Shown: one piece after another, positions 34,466 to 45,926 of the stretch | How positions within the stretch are numbered: the stretch's first letter is position 1 | Layout of the letters: every line of letters starts with the position of its first letter | Assembly: GCA_037367405.1 (NCBI GenBank) | Contig: JAZKJV010003260.1 | Coordinates: 103,200-167,199 of the forward strand | DNA length: 64,000 nt | Source of the DNA: Ottelia alismoides | Taxonomy: Eukaryota > Streptophyta > Magnoliopsida > Alismatales > Hydrocharitaceae | Direction of reading: 5' to 3' | Translations under genes and position numbers: made by a program | Notes under the pieces: generated by a model | Told to the model about the DNA's origin: nothing | What the model saw: only the letters and a program-made list of their open reading frames with translations | The model's database searches: none

Positions 34466-35944
34466 ATGACAACTAGAGCACTCCCCACCTCCCCTTCCCC
34501 CACGCACCACCACCAACACCACCTCCTCCATCTCCTCCTCCCCTTCACCTCCCTCCTCCTCCTCTTCCTCCTCGTCGTCCTCTTCTACTTCTTCCATCGC
34601 CACATCCACCGGCACCACCACCCTTCCCCTTCTCCTTCCACGTCACTCCACATCCCGACCTCCGTCCCCCAGCTGCCCCTCCACCTCCTCCTCCCCTCCC
34701 TCGGCAACCCGTCCCTCTCCCTCGGCCACGGCGCCTCCTCCCACGTCTACCTCCTCCCCACCCTCCCTGCCGCACTCAAGCTCCACCTTGACCCTTCCTC
34801 CTTCCTCCACGAGCTCCTCTTCCTCTCCAGCATCCCCCCCTCCCCCTTCATCACCTCCCTCCTCGCCTACTCCTCGCACCCCCCTCACCACCACGTCCTC
34901 CTCCTCGAGTACCTCCCCAACGGCTCCCTCCACCACGCTCTGTTCTCCTCCCACCTCCTCGACTGGCCCCGCCGCCTCCTCGTCCTCCTCGACGTCGCCC
35001 ACGCCCTCTCCTTCCTCCACCTCGACTGCCACCCGCCCATCATCCACAACGACGTCAAGCCCAGCAATGTCCTCCTCGACGCCCACCTCCGCGCCAAGCT
35101 CTCCGACTTCGTCCTCGCACAACCCAAATCCCACACGCCGCAAGATCGGGCCTTTCTGTCGGAGCCCGCCAAGAACCCCGTTTCCGACGATGGGTCGTCC
35201 CCGATTTCCCATCCCGACCACATCCACCATCGGTGGTCAAACGAAGAAGAAGGAGAGGATCTCAAGAACACGAAGAAGAAGAAGAGGAAGAAGAAGGAGC
35301 CTGAGAACGTCGACATCTGCTGCAGCAACAGCGGCAGTAGGAAGCCCAAGAAGAAGATGAGAGAATGGTGGAAGGACGAGGAAGAGCAGAAGATAACGGA
35401 GATCATCGGAGAAAAGCGGAGCACCAGCGAGAAACAGAGCAATCAGGAAAAGAAAGAGAAGATGGAGAATTGGCTTCACAATTGCTCGATCAGCTGCGGA
35501 GAAGATCCGAGGAACACGAGGGGCACGGTATGCTACGTCGCACCGGAGGTGGTAGCGAGCGGGAACGCAGCAGAGCCCGCGGACATCTACAGCTTAGGCG
35601 TGCTGATCCTCGTGGTGGTCTCCGGGAGGAGGCCAATACATATCACGGAATCTCCGATGGAGCTCGAGAAGGCCAACTTGATTTCCTGGTGCCGCCAATT
35701 GGCGAGTAGCAAGGGAGATCTGATGGAGATTGTGGACGAGAGACTCCACGGGGAGTATGATGCAAAGCAAGTGGAGCTCTGCATCCGGTTGGCGTTGCTC
35801 TGCCTGCAGAGATCGCCGGAGTTGCGCCCCGGGATCGCGGAAGTGGTGAGGATTTTGAAAGGGGAGGCGGGAATGCCGCCGCTCCCCGCATTGCCGTCGA
35901 GACGATCTGCGGGGAGAACACGGACTCGGAGGAGGGAGATGTGA
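34466..35944 (+). CDS. Receptor-like Ser/Thr kinase, At4g25390/At2g45590-like, single exon, 492 aa
   Basis: I chose the ATG at 34466 because it is the first in frame; upstream in-frame codons fall in UTR and MITE sequence. A membrane segment spans residues 19-43 with no extracellular domain or cleavable signal. Kinase landmarks follow: glycine loop GHGASSHVY (87-95), ATP lysine in AALK (105), Glu116, catalytic loop HNDVKPSN (194-201), APE (359-361), DIYSLGV (373-379), and Arg454. The DFG motif reads DFV (214-216), an unusual Gly-to-Val change. A charged insert of about 130 residues lies between DFV and APE, with a KKKKRKKKEPE run and REWWKDEE; such an insert is typical of this plant kinase subfamily. 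It probably phosphorylates proteins on the cytosolic face of a membrane. Catalytic Lys, Asp and Asn remain, but DFV may reduce activity. The first 750 bp are extremely C-rich, consistent with a monocot gene. Confidence 0.85.
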   Translation: MTTRALPTSPSPTHHHQHHLLHLLLPFTSLLLLFLLVVLFYFFHRHIHRHHHPSPSPSTSLHIPTSVPQLPLHLLLPSLGNPSLSLGHGASSHVYLLPTLPAALKLHLDPSSFLHELLFLSSIPPSPFITSLLAYSSHPPHHHVLLLEYLPNGSLHHALFSSHLLDWPRRLLVLLDVAHALSFLHLDCHPPIIHNDVKPSNVLLDAHLRAKLSDFVLAQPKSHTPQDRAFLSEPAKNPVSDDGSSPISHPDHIHHRWSNEEEGEDLKNTKKKKRKKKEPENVDICCSNSGSRKPKKKMREWWKDEEEQKITEIIGEKRSTSEKQSNQEKKEKMENWLHNCSISCGEDPRNTRGTVCYVAPEVVASGNAAEPADIYSLGVLILVVVSGRRPIHITESPMELEKANLISWCRQLASSKGDLMEIVDERLHGEYDAKQVELCIRLALLCLQRSPELRPGIAEVVRILKGEAGMPPLPALPSRRSAGRTRTRRREM

Positions 35945-36956
35945 ACGACATTGCCCGTCGGCGACATGGAAGAGAACCCGATGTTTCCTAACAAGGGATG
36001 CCATGGAGTGGTCGGAGGGACGGGGTATAGGAGGAAGATGGAGGTAGGAGGAAGGTGAAGAGGAGGAAGTTTGGAGGGTATTATTGTAAATTTAACATTT
36101 TCTATCAACAAAATGTTTAGTTGTTTTATGGCAGAAGATTAACAGCCCATTTCTACCTAATGTTTGTACTCCCTGGCGGTTGGATTGAGATCAAATGGTC
36201 GTGAATATCTCATTTTTTGTAATTTAAAAATTGTGATAAGATGTAAAATTTGTGATGATTAATATGATTTTTTACACTTCTGTTCTTTTAAATTTTCACA
36301 GTTAAGCCTATAGTCCTACGACTCCTACCTTTATGCAACGTTGACAGTTGCGCTCTTTTGTTATTATCACACTTATACCCTTGAGTTGGGTTCATCCTCC
36401 TCCACCCCCATCCATCTTCCCAGGAGAAGTTTTTAGCAGTTCGACCTAATTCCTATAATATCTATCTTGAGCTAGAGATTCGATCTAGGACGACTAGTAT
36501 GGCCATGGCCGTGGCGTCTTGGATGCCCCTCTTGTACCACCATTTTGAATACGCCGTAACCTACGCCCTCCTTCATCTACATGTCCGATAAAACTACAAA
36601 GTGGATGACATGACACACATAACAACATTTAGATGGTGCATGCACTGTCATACATATTTACCAGTGTGACGATGTATATCAGCGCACATTAGTATGCATC
36701 ATCTCGAGTATCCATACGAACTTCGAAATAAAATCCGACATTTGCATAAGAATCCATATTATTGGAACATTCTTGACATTTTTGATGCTAGAATGTAGAC
36801 TATAGCTGAATTTGCCGTGACACAACATGTTCATAAGATCAATTAAAATTCTATGTCGCTTCTCAAATCGGAAACAATGATTGTTACTTCCAAAAGCAGT
36901 ATATACTTATCTTACAGAGTAATAAACAATGAAGGTAGGGCTGCATGGGCGAGAAT
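35945..36956. other. Kinase 3' flank and intergenic DNA
   Basis: The first 170 bp are probably 3' UTR. The remainder is mixed DNA with no gene or complete repeat that I can identify. Confidence 0.4.
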
Positions 36957-37123
36957 GGTTACTCTGCTGTACAGCAGAGTCTGTTGTACCGAATAGAGTT
37001 GCTCGATCAAGATCGAGCAATTCGCACATAAAGGGCCACAAAAATCCGGATTTTGTGTAACAACTTGATCATGATCTAGCGATTCTACTTGTGTAGCAGA
37101 CTCTTCTGTACAACAGAGGATCC
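36957..37123. mobile_element. Small palindromic MITE, family B copy 1 (167 bp)
   Basis: The arms are GGTTACTCTGCTGTACAGCA and complement GGATCCTCTGTTGTACAGAA, both continuing into GAGTCTG and GATCAxGATC. Related sequences lie at 41268-41421 and 62519-62912. No clear target duplication was found. Confidence 0.65.
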
Positions 37124-37740
37124 GCTCTACTGCATTGGTTTTTTGAGAATATGGGTTTCTGCATATTCTATCAAAAAGGAGAAAATCAATTAGGGGGATA
37201 GATTTTGAAGAAGAGGGGATATTCATTCTAAATTGTTTGCTAGAAATAAACTCGATGTTTCTCTGAGCATTTAACATAGGAAAACGCTAACACATGTTGT
37301 TGCACTCTACACATTGAACATTTAGTTATTTATAAAAAGTCAACCAATTTGTATTTTGGTTTACATTTTCCACAAGAATGTCAAACTATTTTTATAAGGT
37401 TTGTGCAAACATCAATATTCTTGGAACAAGGTGGACATTTCTGATTCTAGAACGTTGACCAAAGTTGAATATATTTGAGTGAACATGTTCGCAAGATTTA
37501 TAATGTCAGGTTTTTATACTTGTGCCTCTCCAAGATTATGCTTGTACACATGTACTCTTGCATAGTCATAATTCATAGTATTATTGCACTTATGACCATG
37601 TAAGTATTACATCAAAAGAAGAGCGTTATTGTGAATTTTGTAAGACTAGAGTCATTGGTAGGTAGGGGCATAACTGTAGTTACAGAATCTCTAAAGGACA
37701 CAAATATAAAAAGTCATATAATGGAGTAAAACCAGCGAGG
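37124..37740. other. Intergenic DNA upstream of the 37.75 kb promoter
   Basis: AT-rich with no recognised element. The final 150 bp are the presumptive distal promoter of the fragment that follows. Confidence 0.35.
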
Positions 37741-37751
37741 AAGAGGGTAGC

Positions 37752-38069
37752 TGTATAAAACCCTGCCGCCGCCGCCTCCTCCTGTCGCAATTAGAGCTCC
37801 TCTCATCCTCCACCGTCACCTTTCAGGGGCCGGCGGCGACGGAGGAGAGCCACCGAGAAGATATCCGAGCTCTCCATAGGGAGCTCCTCCGCGGCCGAGG
37901 CCCAAAGCAAAAACTAGTGCCCTCTCCCCATCTCCTTCACCTCCCCACCTCTTGCCTCTTTCCGTTGGCTCAAACAGCTACCTCATTTGGCAGCGTGCTG
38001 AAGAGGGAGTGTGATTTAAAGCAGAAGCACGAGGCGAAAAGGGCCAAAGAGGAGGAGAATAAGCTCAAG
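37752..38069 (+). pseudogene. 5' gene fragment, possibly lysyl-tRNA synthetase first exon
   Basis: TATAAAA at 37753-37759 is followed by a GC-rich leader (CCGCCGCCGCC). From about 37920 a frame ends in LKRECDLKQKHEAKRAKEEE and NKLK, just before a splice donor CAAG|GTTTGT at 38069/38070. This Lys/Glu-rich helix resembles the N-terminal tail of eukaryotic cytosolic lysyl-tRNA synthetase (NALKRELKxKQKEEE). No in-frame ATG is present, and the following 'intron' contains a copia fragment with no later exon in view, so I call it a broken or partial gene. The assignment rests on one short charged stretch and is weak. Confidence 0.3.
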
Positions 38070-38166
38070 GTTTGTGTCCCATCCCTCATCGATTTCCATT
38101 TCCAGAAAAAAATGCAGCCTTTCCGAAATTTTGGGACAAGAAAATAAGAATTCTGAGATGTTAACG

Positions 38167-39110
38167 TCAACGGGAGTTTCTTTTTTTTGAAAAAATTAGG
38201 CTCTTTCTTTCACTCAGATGTTTACTTAAGAAACCTAATTCGATTACAATATGAAATGACTCATGATCAAGCTTTTCCGTGGAAATCAAGTTCACATGCA
38301 TATCACGAGCATGCTTCACGTATTCTAAATTCAAAGGAATTTCGATAGCATTCTGCAGAATAACTTCACCATTGCCAATAACTTTAGACAATGATCCATT
38401 ACTCATTCTAAGAGTGCCAAAATCACCAGAAGAGTAAGATGTGAAAAACTCCATGTTGGAAGTAACGTGAAGAGTTGAACCACTATCGATGAGCCAACAT
38501 GTATTATCTCTAGCGACATTTACCACATCCATGTTGGAGACTGTGAGCAAATCATGCTCAGTAGCGATAGAAGCAACATTTTCATCCTTACCATTCTTCT
38601 CTTTCCTTCCCTCTCTATTCTCTCTTTTGAGTTGGTAACCGTATTTCTTAATGTCACATTTCTTACCATAGTGATGACATTCCAAATCTTTGTATTTGTA
38701 TCTCGACTTGCTTCTACGAGCTCTTTAACATTTCTGAATTTAATTCCCTCATTATTTTCTGTGACCAAAACTTTCGGCTGTAATGAAGAACCTTGAGATT
38801 TTCCTCTCATCTCTTCATTCAAAACTCCAGTTTGACGGTCTCCAAGGAAACAACTCCATTAGGTGCGGAGTTTGTAAGAGAGATTCGAAATGTTTCCCAA
38901 CTATCTGGAAGAGAAGCGAGTAGTAGGAGGTCTAGAACCTTATCTTCAAATTTTATTCTCATGTTAGAAAACTGACTGATAATTCCTTAAATTTCATTTA
39001 AATGATCAGGAGTGGAAGATTCATCCTTGAATTTCAACGGTATCAATGCCTTGAATAGAAACAACTTGTTGCTCCCTTTCTTTGAAGCATACAAGCTCTC
39101 AAACTCTGAT
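38167..39110 (-). pseudogene. Ty1/copia gag to pre-integrase fragment
   Basis: On the minus strand the order is: gag UBN2 region (NKLFLFKALIPLKFKDES, then KVLDLLLLASLPDSWE), a degraded zinc knuckle near 38680 (CHHYGKKCDIKKYG), the protease active site DNTCWLIDSGSTLHVT, and the GAG-pre-integrase region (LRMSNGSLSKVIGNGEV, VNLISTEKLDHE). At least one stop and two frame changes occur. Integrase and RT are absent. The left end falls right next to the exon-like fragment at 38 kb. Confidence 0.85.
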
Positions 39111-39750
39111 TAACATGTGTGTGCATGGGTCTCGTTCTGAATGTGATTGTACACATTCTCATCTACAAACTATCGAATAAATCCACAAACTTGCTCGTGC
39201 TCGAACTGCCACTCTTCATCACTTTTGGACTCGGGCTTTTGCATGGTGAAAATTGGAAGATGCATGGCTTTTGCATGTGCTCGAATCCATGGCTTGGTCG
39301 TGTGTCCTCGAGTGAGGTGGTGCCTCTGGAGCTTTTGCCTGATGAAGGCGATGGCGCCGCCTGGAGGTGGCTTGATGATGGGTGGCGGCGTCCAAAATAT
39401 GCCTCGCTGATGCGGTCGACAATTAAGGAAGAATTGTTGAGGGGTGATAAGGGAGGGAACTGCGGTGAGGAGATAAGGAGGAGCACCGTGAGAAAAGAAT
39501 GGAGGAGAGGAGTAGATCAAAGGAATAATGTGTACAGATGGGAGAGAATATTCAGGATAAATCAAGGTTAAATAAATTCAAGTTTACTGAGAGAGAGTGG
39601 AAGATGAAGGAGGGGAAGAGAAGAAGAAAGGAGGGAGAGTGGAAGAAAACCTACCATTGAATTTGCTAGGGTTAGATTAACTCAACTTAACCCAAGCTAG
39701 TTAACTCAAAAGGTCTCAAACTAACAACAAGGTCTATAGGGTAAGACAGA
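39111..39750. other. DNA upstream of the copia gag fragment
   Basis: It contains several overlapping chance frames. The wording at 39300-39560 (GC-rich, then CTCTCC-type on the minus strand) could be the copia leader or flanking gene debris. No LTR boundary was found. Confidence 0.3.
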
Positions 39751-39759
39751 GTAAGTCTA

Positions 39760-39842
39760 GGGGAACGACGGAGGAATATCGATGTTTCAAAGGTCGTAGA
39801 AATCATTTAAAAAGATTATATGGTCTGTCGGGTAAAAATCCC
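39760..39842. mobile_element. Half-copy of a Mutator-type MITE (family C)
   Basis: TTTCAAAGGTCGTAGA and TGTCGGGTAAAAATCCC match the right half of the complete element at 40211-40452. The left terminus is absent. Confidence 0.65.
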
Positions 39843-40210
39843 TTTATATTATGTGCAAATTTATTTGTATTTGTTTTGAAGGATATGTTTGTATCTGTTT
39901 TCAAGGATATGTCGATATAAATAATTTCATATCTATCAATATATGTATTAATATCTGTATACATATAAAAATGGATAAGGTTGTGATGACACCTTTATCT
40001 GGATCTGTAGCTGATCGTTTGCAACCCCACTTATACAAAGACATACAAATCCATTGTTAGGTTCGAATTTTTAATAAAGTTGTTATTTCATGTAATGATT
40101 TTTAGATACAACTACAATTTAACATATTCAAGTCCAACCCTGTAACTCAAATTTCATTTCATATCCAATGTACAGAAATTATAATTTCATAAAGTTAATG
40201 ATTAATTTTA

Positions 40211-40452
40211 GGGATTTTTACCCGACAACCCCTATAAACTTTTTAAATTACCTCTACGATCTTTTGCAGAACGTAATTACCTCATCGACCCTATAAATTA
40301 CCCCAAGAACCCCCACGGACTTCAAACATATTACCCGGAGGGTTCACGGGGTAAGAGTTGACAAGATTACGGAGTCGAGAGGGGAATTAAGTTGTTTCAA
40401 AGGTCGTAGAGGTAATTGACAAAGTTTATAAGGTTTGTCGGGTAAAAATCCC
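40211..40452. mobile_element. Mutator-type MITE, family C, complete (242 bp)
   Basis: The termini are GGGATTTTTACCCGACA and TGTCGGGTAAAAATCCC, perfect inverted repeats, and the arms extend into TACCTCTACGA / TCGTAGAGGTA. A perfect 9-bp target duplication TTAATTTTA lies at 40202-40210 and 40453-40461. There is no coding capacity. Confidence 0.92.
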
Positions 40453-40461
40453 TTAATTTTA

Positions 40462-41267
40462 ATATAAGATCAATATAATTGATCTTAAATATCAAGTTTT
40501 ATTATTCAAGGAAGGGCCATTTTTGCAATTTCAAGTAATATGTAAAGTGAAACAAAAACTAGGAGGGGCCATTTTGAACAACCCCCTCCTCCAAAGTATG
40601 TTGGGTCTGCCCTGCTTTGGGGTTTTTACTGTATTACACACAACCGTGAAAACAACTTCCAGTAATTATATAGCAAGAGTTTTATCTATTTTTAGTATAA
40701 TTTTAATTCTTAATTATTTTAATGTTTTTATTTTTTAAATAAATAATACAAAAACACGATGAAAATGACTTAAAAGGATAAAAGACCTTAAATAATACAA
40801 GTAATACGTACCCATATATTAACTTATATAAATTATGATGTCTAATTTATCATCAATAAATCCAAACTGTAATTTTATTTTATTATTTGTTTGTTTTTTG
40901 ATGTAATATAAATATATTTATATAAATATAAAAACATAAAATTAAAATTATTTACCTTATTTTTTAAAAGGAATTATTAAATTTGCAAGTAGTTTGTACC
41001 TATAAATAAATATAACTTCATACAAACCGACTTCAAATTAAAAAATTTCTGTCTTTCACAAAAAATATAGATCTTTTAATTCTAATAATTCTAAGAAACT
41101 TTCATTTACGATCTTTCAATTGGATCAATTTACTATTTAGTTTGTATTTTAAAATATGTGTTGAATTATTGAAAAATTTCCCCTTGTGCAATGTGTCATC
41201 TATCCAATTCTTCTTCTTCCTTTAGGTCATTGACTAACACACCTCCATATAATTGAACACAGGCACA
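40462..41267. other. AT-rich intergenic DNA
   Basis: Runs of A and T with no gene, RNA gene or complete repeat seen. Confidence 0.4.
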
Positions 41268-41421
41268 GATTCTCTGTTGTACCACACATGTGCTATAACA
41301 TCAGAGAGCTGTTTGATCGCGTATGGGGAGGCCCTCCACAACCATGAACCCGTGCACGTCACTTGATCGTGATCGAGCGGCTCTCCGCTGTTACAGTACT
41401 CTGTTGTACAATAAAGAATTC
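41268..41421. mobile_element. Small palindromic MITE, family B copy 2
   Basis: Left GATTCTCTGTTGTACCACA and right complement GAATTCTTTATTGTACAACA, with inner TTGATCGCG / GATCGTGATCGAG words, match the family at 36957-37123. More diverged than copy 1. Confidence 0.5.
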
Positions 41422-43020
41422 GAGTCCATTGAACACACCACCTTCCAAACCTTCGTTCTTCATCGTCCATGAGCTAAACGACCTATCCAACTATCGGATG
41501 AGCCTACCCACTTTCCTTTTCACCTTCTCCATGCATCTATAAATACAAGTTAAAACCTCTATTTCAATTAAAGAACTTCCTCTCATATATACCTTCATCA
41601 GAGCAATTAAGAAACTTCATTGCAGGACTTTTTCTAATTGTAGGTCCGATAATTTCATGGGTTCGGAGCGTCCCCCGTGGGATTCGTGTGAGCCCGAGGT
41701 GAAAAATTCCTATAATAAATATTATTGTAATGTTTGATTTATCAATAAAAGTTATTGGTTATTTCACTCCCTGTATGAGATTAAATGAATAAATGCATTA
41801 TAAGGTCCCTCTGTACAATTAGGATTATGTACCATGACCATCTTGATGATCATATAACTATTGATTCAATGGTTGAATCATAGAGGCTGGTGCTGGAATG
41901 AATATCTAAAGAGTTAGATTGAGGACTCATCAAACACCGTCAAATGATTGTTAAGAGATGATATCCAGCCTGAGTAGGAGATGTCAATCCTTTCTCATTT
42001 GATTGATATCTGACCGACCTTTTGATGCATGTCCTCTGCATGGGAATAGAGATTCGGAGGTGTAAGATTAGTTAGGTTAAAGTGTTGACTTAACGAGAGC
42101 GAAATACCCGTCTTATGTTGTATACTGTCACGATAGGCACACATCCTCTGACCGAAGACATGTGTTGCTATATGTCTAAGTATGTACATTTGGTAGACCA
42201 ATAGGTGGATGGCCTAATCAAGGTCTATACACCAACGAGCTGGTGTGAATATAAGGGCATATGAGTAATATGATCTCTCAAAGGAATCATACATGTTCAC
42301 TTGTGAATCGAAAGACATGAGCTCACTCATGAGGTATTCGGAACGATCAAATTCCATGTGTGGTCATCGTATTTTGGAAGCATGGCAAGAATTTGAAGGT
42401 ATGATATATGCTTTTGGAAAGCATATGATCGATACCAACTCCCAGTGACCGAATGAGAAGCTTAATGATGAAATCCTGAAGATGATAGTGCAAATCGATC
42501 TATGTCTTCAGATTTATTATAGGTCTTCCAGTATGCAGGATGTATAAGTATTAGGAATACATGAGGGTGATGTGATCATAAACGATTGTATAACCATGAC
42601 GCTTCCATTTTGAGGGAGTGATGAAACATGTCTGGATTTTAGTGACTACTCTCAGTAGAGAAGTGATCTGATCTTGGTCCAAATGTTGGACAATTGAATG
42701 TGATTCAGATGCAATGAGAAGATTAGATTTACGACCTTGATTTAATCAAGCATCTATGAGAGGTCCATGAGATATGGATTTGGGATGTGATTTCAATATC
42801 CGAGTCACTATATGTGGAACGTACAATCGCCATGTCCTTATCTCCAAGCATATGAGGAGAAAGCACATTATTCTTGAAAGAGTTCAAGAATGATTCTATT
42901 GTTAAATTATATCCAATCATTGAGAAATGGATAACTAAATGCGATTTAATTATCATGAATAATGTGATTTTGATTCATATTTTGATGCATGAGAAAAATG
43001 ATACAATATAATTAAATGTG
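41422..43020. other. Retroelement-like noncoding DNA
   Basis: About 1.6 kb of moderately complex, non-repetitive-looking sequence without a substantial open frame. It leads into LTR-like sequence and has the even composition of an LTR-element untranslated region. It may belong to a large noncoding derivative of a copia element. Confidence 0.3.
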
Positions 43021-43689
43021 ATTTAATTATCATGTATAAGAATAATGTGAATAGAATTATACAAATTATTTATATATATTATAAACAGGATTTATAATAT
43101 ATTAGAGAGAGTCAATTCTAACTTATATTTGTCGATTATTGTTGATGTGAATTGAATTCACATTGGATAATTAATTGAAAATATAATTTACATTTTATTT
43201 TGGGTGAATGTGATCCACAAATTTCCAATGGCATGATTACAATGCTCACAAAATAATTATGAATTATATGTATGAATAAATTTGCAACAAAAGTTGTTGC
43301 AAAATGTTGAAGATTTTCATGGGATAATGTAATCTCATGGAATAAGAAGGAGATTGCCACCTTCCATCTATAGGTGGTGGACGACCACCAAGTCATAATT
43401 TGAATAGGTGGCCATCCCCCCTTTTATGGTAGGATGTTAATCTCTTTCTCAATTATCTCCATGGATAATTGATTTAATTTGAAATTAATATATATTGAAA
43501 TGATCAATATAAATGAATTTAATTAAATTAATTGTTTTTACGTTTTTACAACAAAACCATGGCCATTAAAAGAAACATAAATCAATCTCATCCATTGATT
43601 TTGTGTTGTCCATAGATTGAGATCCATGAACTCCCAAAATACTATATAAGAAGAGGCACCCCTTGCTCTTCTTATTACAACAACTATTG

Positions 43690-43734
<45 letters not shown>

Positions 43735-44110
43735 AAGCCCCACACCACCTCTCTCTCCATCTTGGGTAGCCGTCCACTCTAACCCTAGAGAGAAGGTCGA
43801 TGTCGTTGTCACATCACCATTGTGCTGTTGGCTTGACTACTTGTGGACCTCCGTCTTCATCGGTGTGTCTCGCTCTTGAAGAAGACGTTTGATCTCGTGA
43901 GACGAGATCAGGAGATTTACCACTTGGATCAATAACTTGGATTGCGAGAAGCACACGATTCATCTCCGCGCTCACAAATGTCTCCTTCGACAGATTGGAC
44001 TTGAGACAAGAGGTCTCTTTTTTTTAGAAATTCTCACAACCACACTACAAGAGCTATTCCTTTATCTAGTATGTGGTTTAGATGAAATGATCCGAGAAGT
44101 GTTCTTAGAT
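43020..44110 (+). mobile_element. Copia-LTR-like region, copy 2
   Basis: Words such as GTGAATTGAATTCACATTGG, a TATA box (ACTATATAAGAAGAGG at 43641-43656), a CT microsatellite, and a leader with GATTCATCTCCGCGCTCAC parallel the layout at 21.6-22.6 kb. Boundaries are not fixed. Confidence 0.4.
43694..43732. repeat. (CT)n microsatellite
   Basis: About 18 CT dinucleotides just after the LTR-like TATA box. Confidence 0.95.
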
Positions 44111-44159
44111 CATGTGGTTTCATCGTTTAAATTTTTTTAAATTCTGCTCCATCGGGCAA

Positions 44160-44320
44160 CCAGTGCGACTAGTTGCTCCCCCATCGTATATGATGCGATG
44201 ATCACGCTTTCGTGATGCGCTTATGGATTCTTCCATATCCTTCAATTCGAACCCGGGTTCTTTAACTTATAGGCACACTGCACTACCACCAGATCACTCC
44301 TTGGGTTCCTCATTGCATGT
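44160..44320 (-). mobile_element. Possible tRNA-derived SINE, minus strand
   Basis: On the minus strand, GATCTGGTGGTAGTGCAG resembles a pol III A box and CCCGGGTTCGAATTG a B box, at tRNA-like spacing of about 35 bp. A real tRNA is unlikely because no cloverleaf closes. Confidence 0.35.
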
Positions 44321-44930
44321 CTTAGCTATTAAGGATTATGTAAGCACCACAAATTTTTTTAAAATTACACTTAAGTTCTTTAGGGACCTATTAACAATAT
44401 TTCTTAACATTTGTCTTCCAGGAAGGTCCACGGAGGTTCAAACTTGTGTAAGTTATTTATTTTTTTAATATTTTAATGAGACTTATATTAAATAGCCTAG
44501 TTGCATTTTATTTATTTGTGGATTTTTTTATATTCATTTTCCACTATTCATTTTTATATTTAGGTGCATGTTAGGATTTTGATTTTGATTCGTAAGTAAT
44601 ATACATAATATTAGAATGTAAAACATTACTAGATGGATATTATATAATACTACCTTCAAAAAGCTTTTCATCAAGAAATTTTACCTTCTGAACTAAAATA
44701 AATAAAACAAAAAAACCTTCCAATCTTCATAAAAACAACATAATGTAAGATCTCCTGAAAATAAGAATACCTCAATGCTCAATTGCATAGTTATATTAGT
44801 AATATATAATAGCTTAAGTTTTTAAAATATAATTTTTATTATTTTAAAAATTCAAATATCAAAAGAAAATTAATAGGAAAAAATAATAAAAATTCCAATA
44901 TTCACTAAAATTTTGAAAAGTATGTTGTAG
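44321..44930. other. AT-rich intergenic DNA
   Basis: No gene or element recognised. Confidence 0.4.
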
Positions 44931-45660
44931 TCAATCAATTAATGTGAACCTGATTTATATTTTTATTTAATTAAATATAGATTGGATTTACATTTCCTTT
45001 TGACCAATGAATTTGATTCATTTGTTAGGAGAATGATTGCTAATTATCGCAAGATAATTGGTAGTAATTATCAAAAGAGATGATTCCACATTTATTAAAG
45101 ACAAAGGTCATATAGGACTTATAAATTTTGAATGAATTTTTGTTGGAGATAAATCCAGATAAATCCCACCAAAAACATGGTGGATGTCCAATATGTTCAA
45201 CTATAAAAGGAGGGTTATACTTCCATTTCATTCATTTAATTCAAGATGTCATCAAGTTCTAATTATAAAAGGAGAAAATAGAGCAGAGAGTCCAGTTTCT
45301 TTACTCCTCTTGGTTGTCCACTCAGTATTGAAAATGCCCAACTGACAGATGATATGTATTCCTTTCTGTGCTTCATGCACGAGAAGAAGTAGATTCCGTG
45401 AGATGAAATCAAGAGTGAGGTGACTATTCAAATCATCTTTGGTGTAATGCTAGAGAGAAACATCTCTCAAGTTCAAGGGAGGATCATGAATCATCTTCTT
45501 GCTCATGAGTGCAGCGGTCATGGGATCATACTTAAGCCAGTGGATCTCTTCCATTCGAGGCTACACACATCGAAGATATAATTCTCTTTATAATATGATT
45601 CACGAAATGGTGCAAAAATAGTTTCTGTCTCCATGTGATTTCACGCTACAACCAAATTTT
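44930..45660 (+). mobile_element. Copia-LTR-like region, copy 3
   Basis: A TATA box (AACTATAAAAGGAGG at about 45200), leader text CACGAGAAGAAGTAGATTCCGTGAG, and upstream GATTTACATTT/GATTCATT words resemble the regions at 21.6 and 43.0 kb, more weakly than those resemble each other. Confidence 0.3.
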
Positions 45661-45926
45661 TTGTTTTACGATTGTTATATTACTCATACAATTAGCCTCT
45701 TATTATTATAATACGATTCGATTTTTTTTGCATTTTTATGATGTACGAGGTCAAACCTCCCATCATAATTGACTGGAGAGTGATGGTGGAAATGGAGAGG
45801 GATAGGAGAGAAGCCCAAAGCAATTACGACTTAGCTCTCTAATGTTGGGGAAGGTCAAAATACAAGATCTGCAATATATCAGGCTAGACAGATGGGTTAG
45901 CATTCAAGATAAATCCAGATGGACCT

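Noticed and set aside
34315..35479. Gly/Glu/Arg-rich frames antisense to the kinase gene
   Set aside because: Mirror images of the C-rich kinase coding strand.
44240..44300. Possible tRNA gene at a B-box-like GGTTCGAAT
   Set aside because: No acceptor stem or cloverleaf closes; better read as a SINE.
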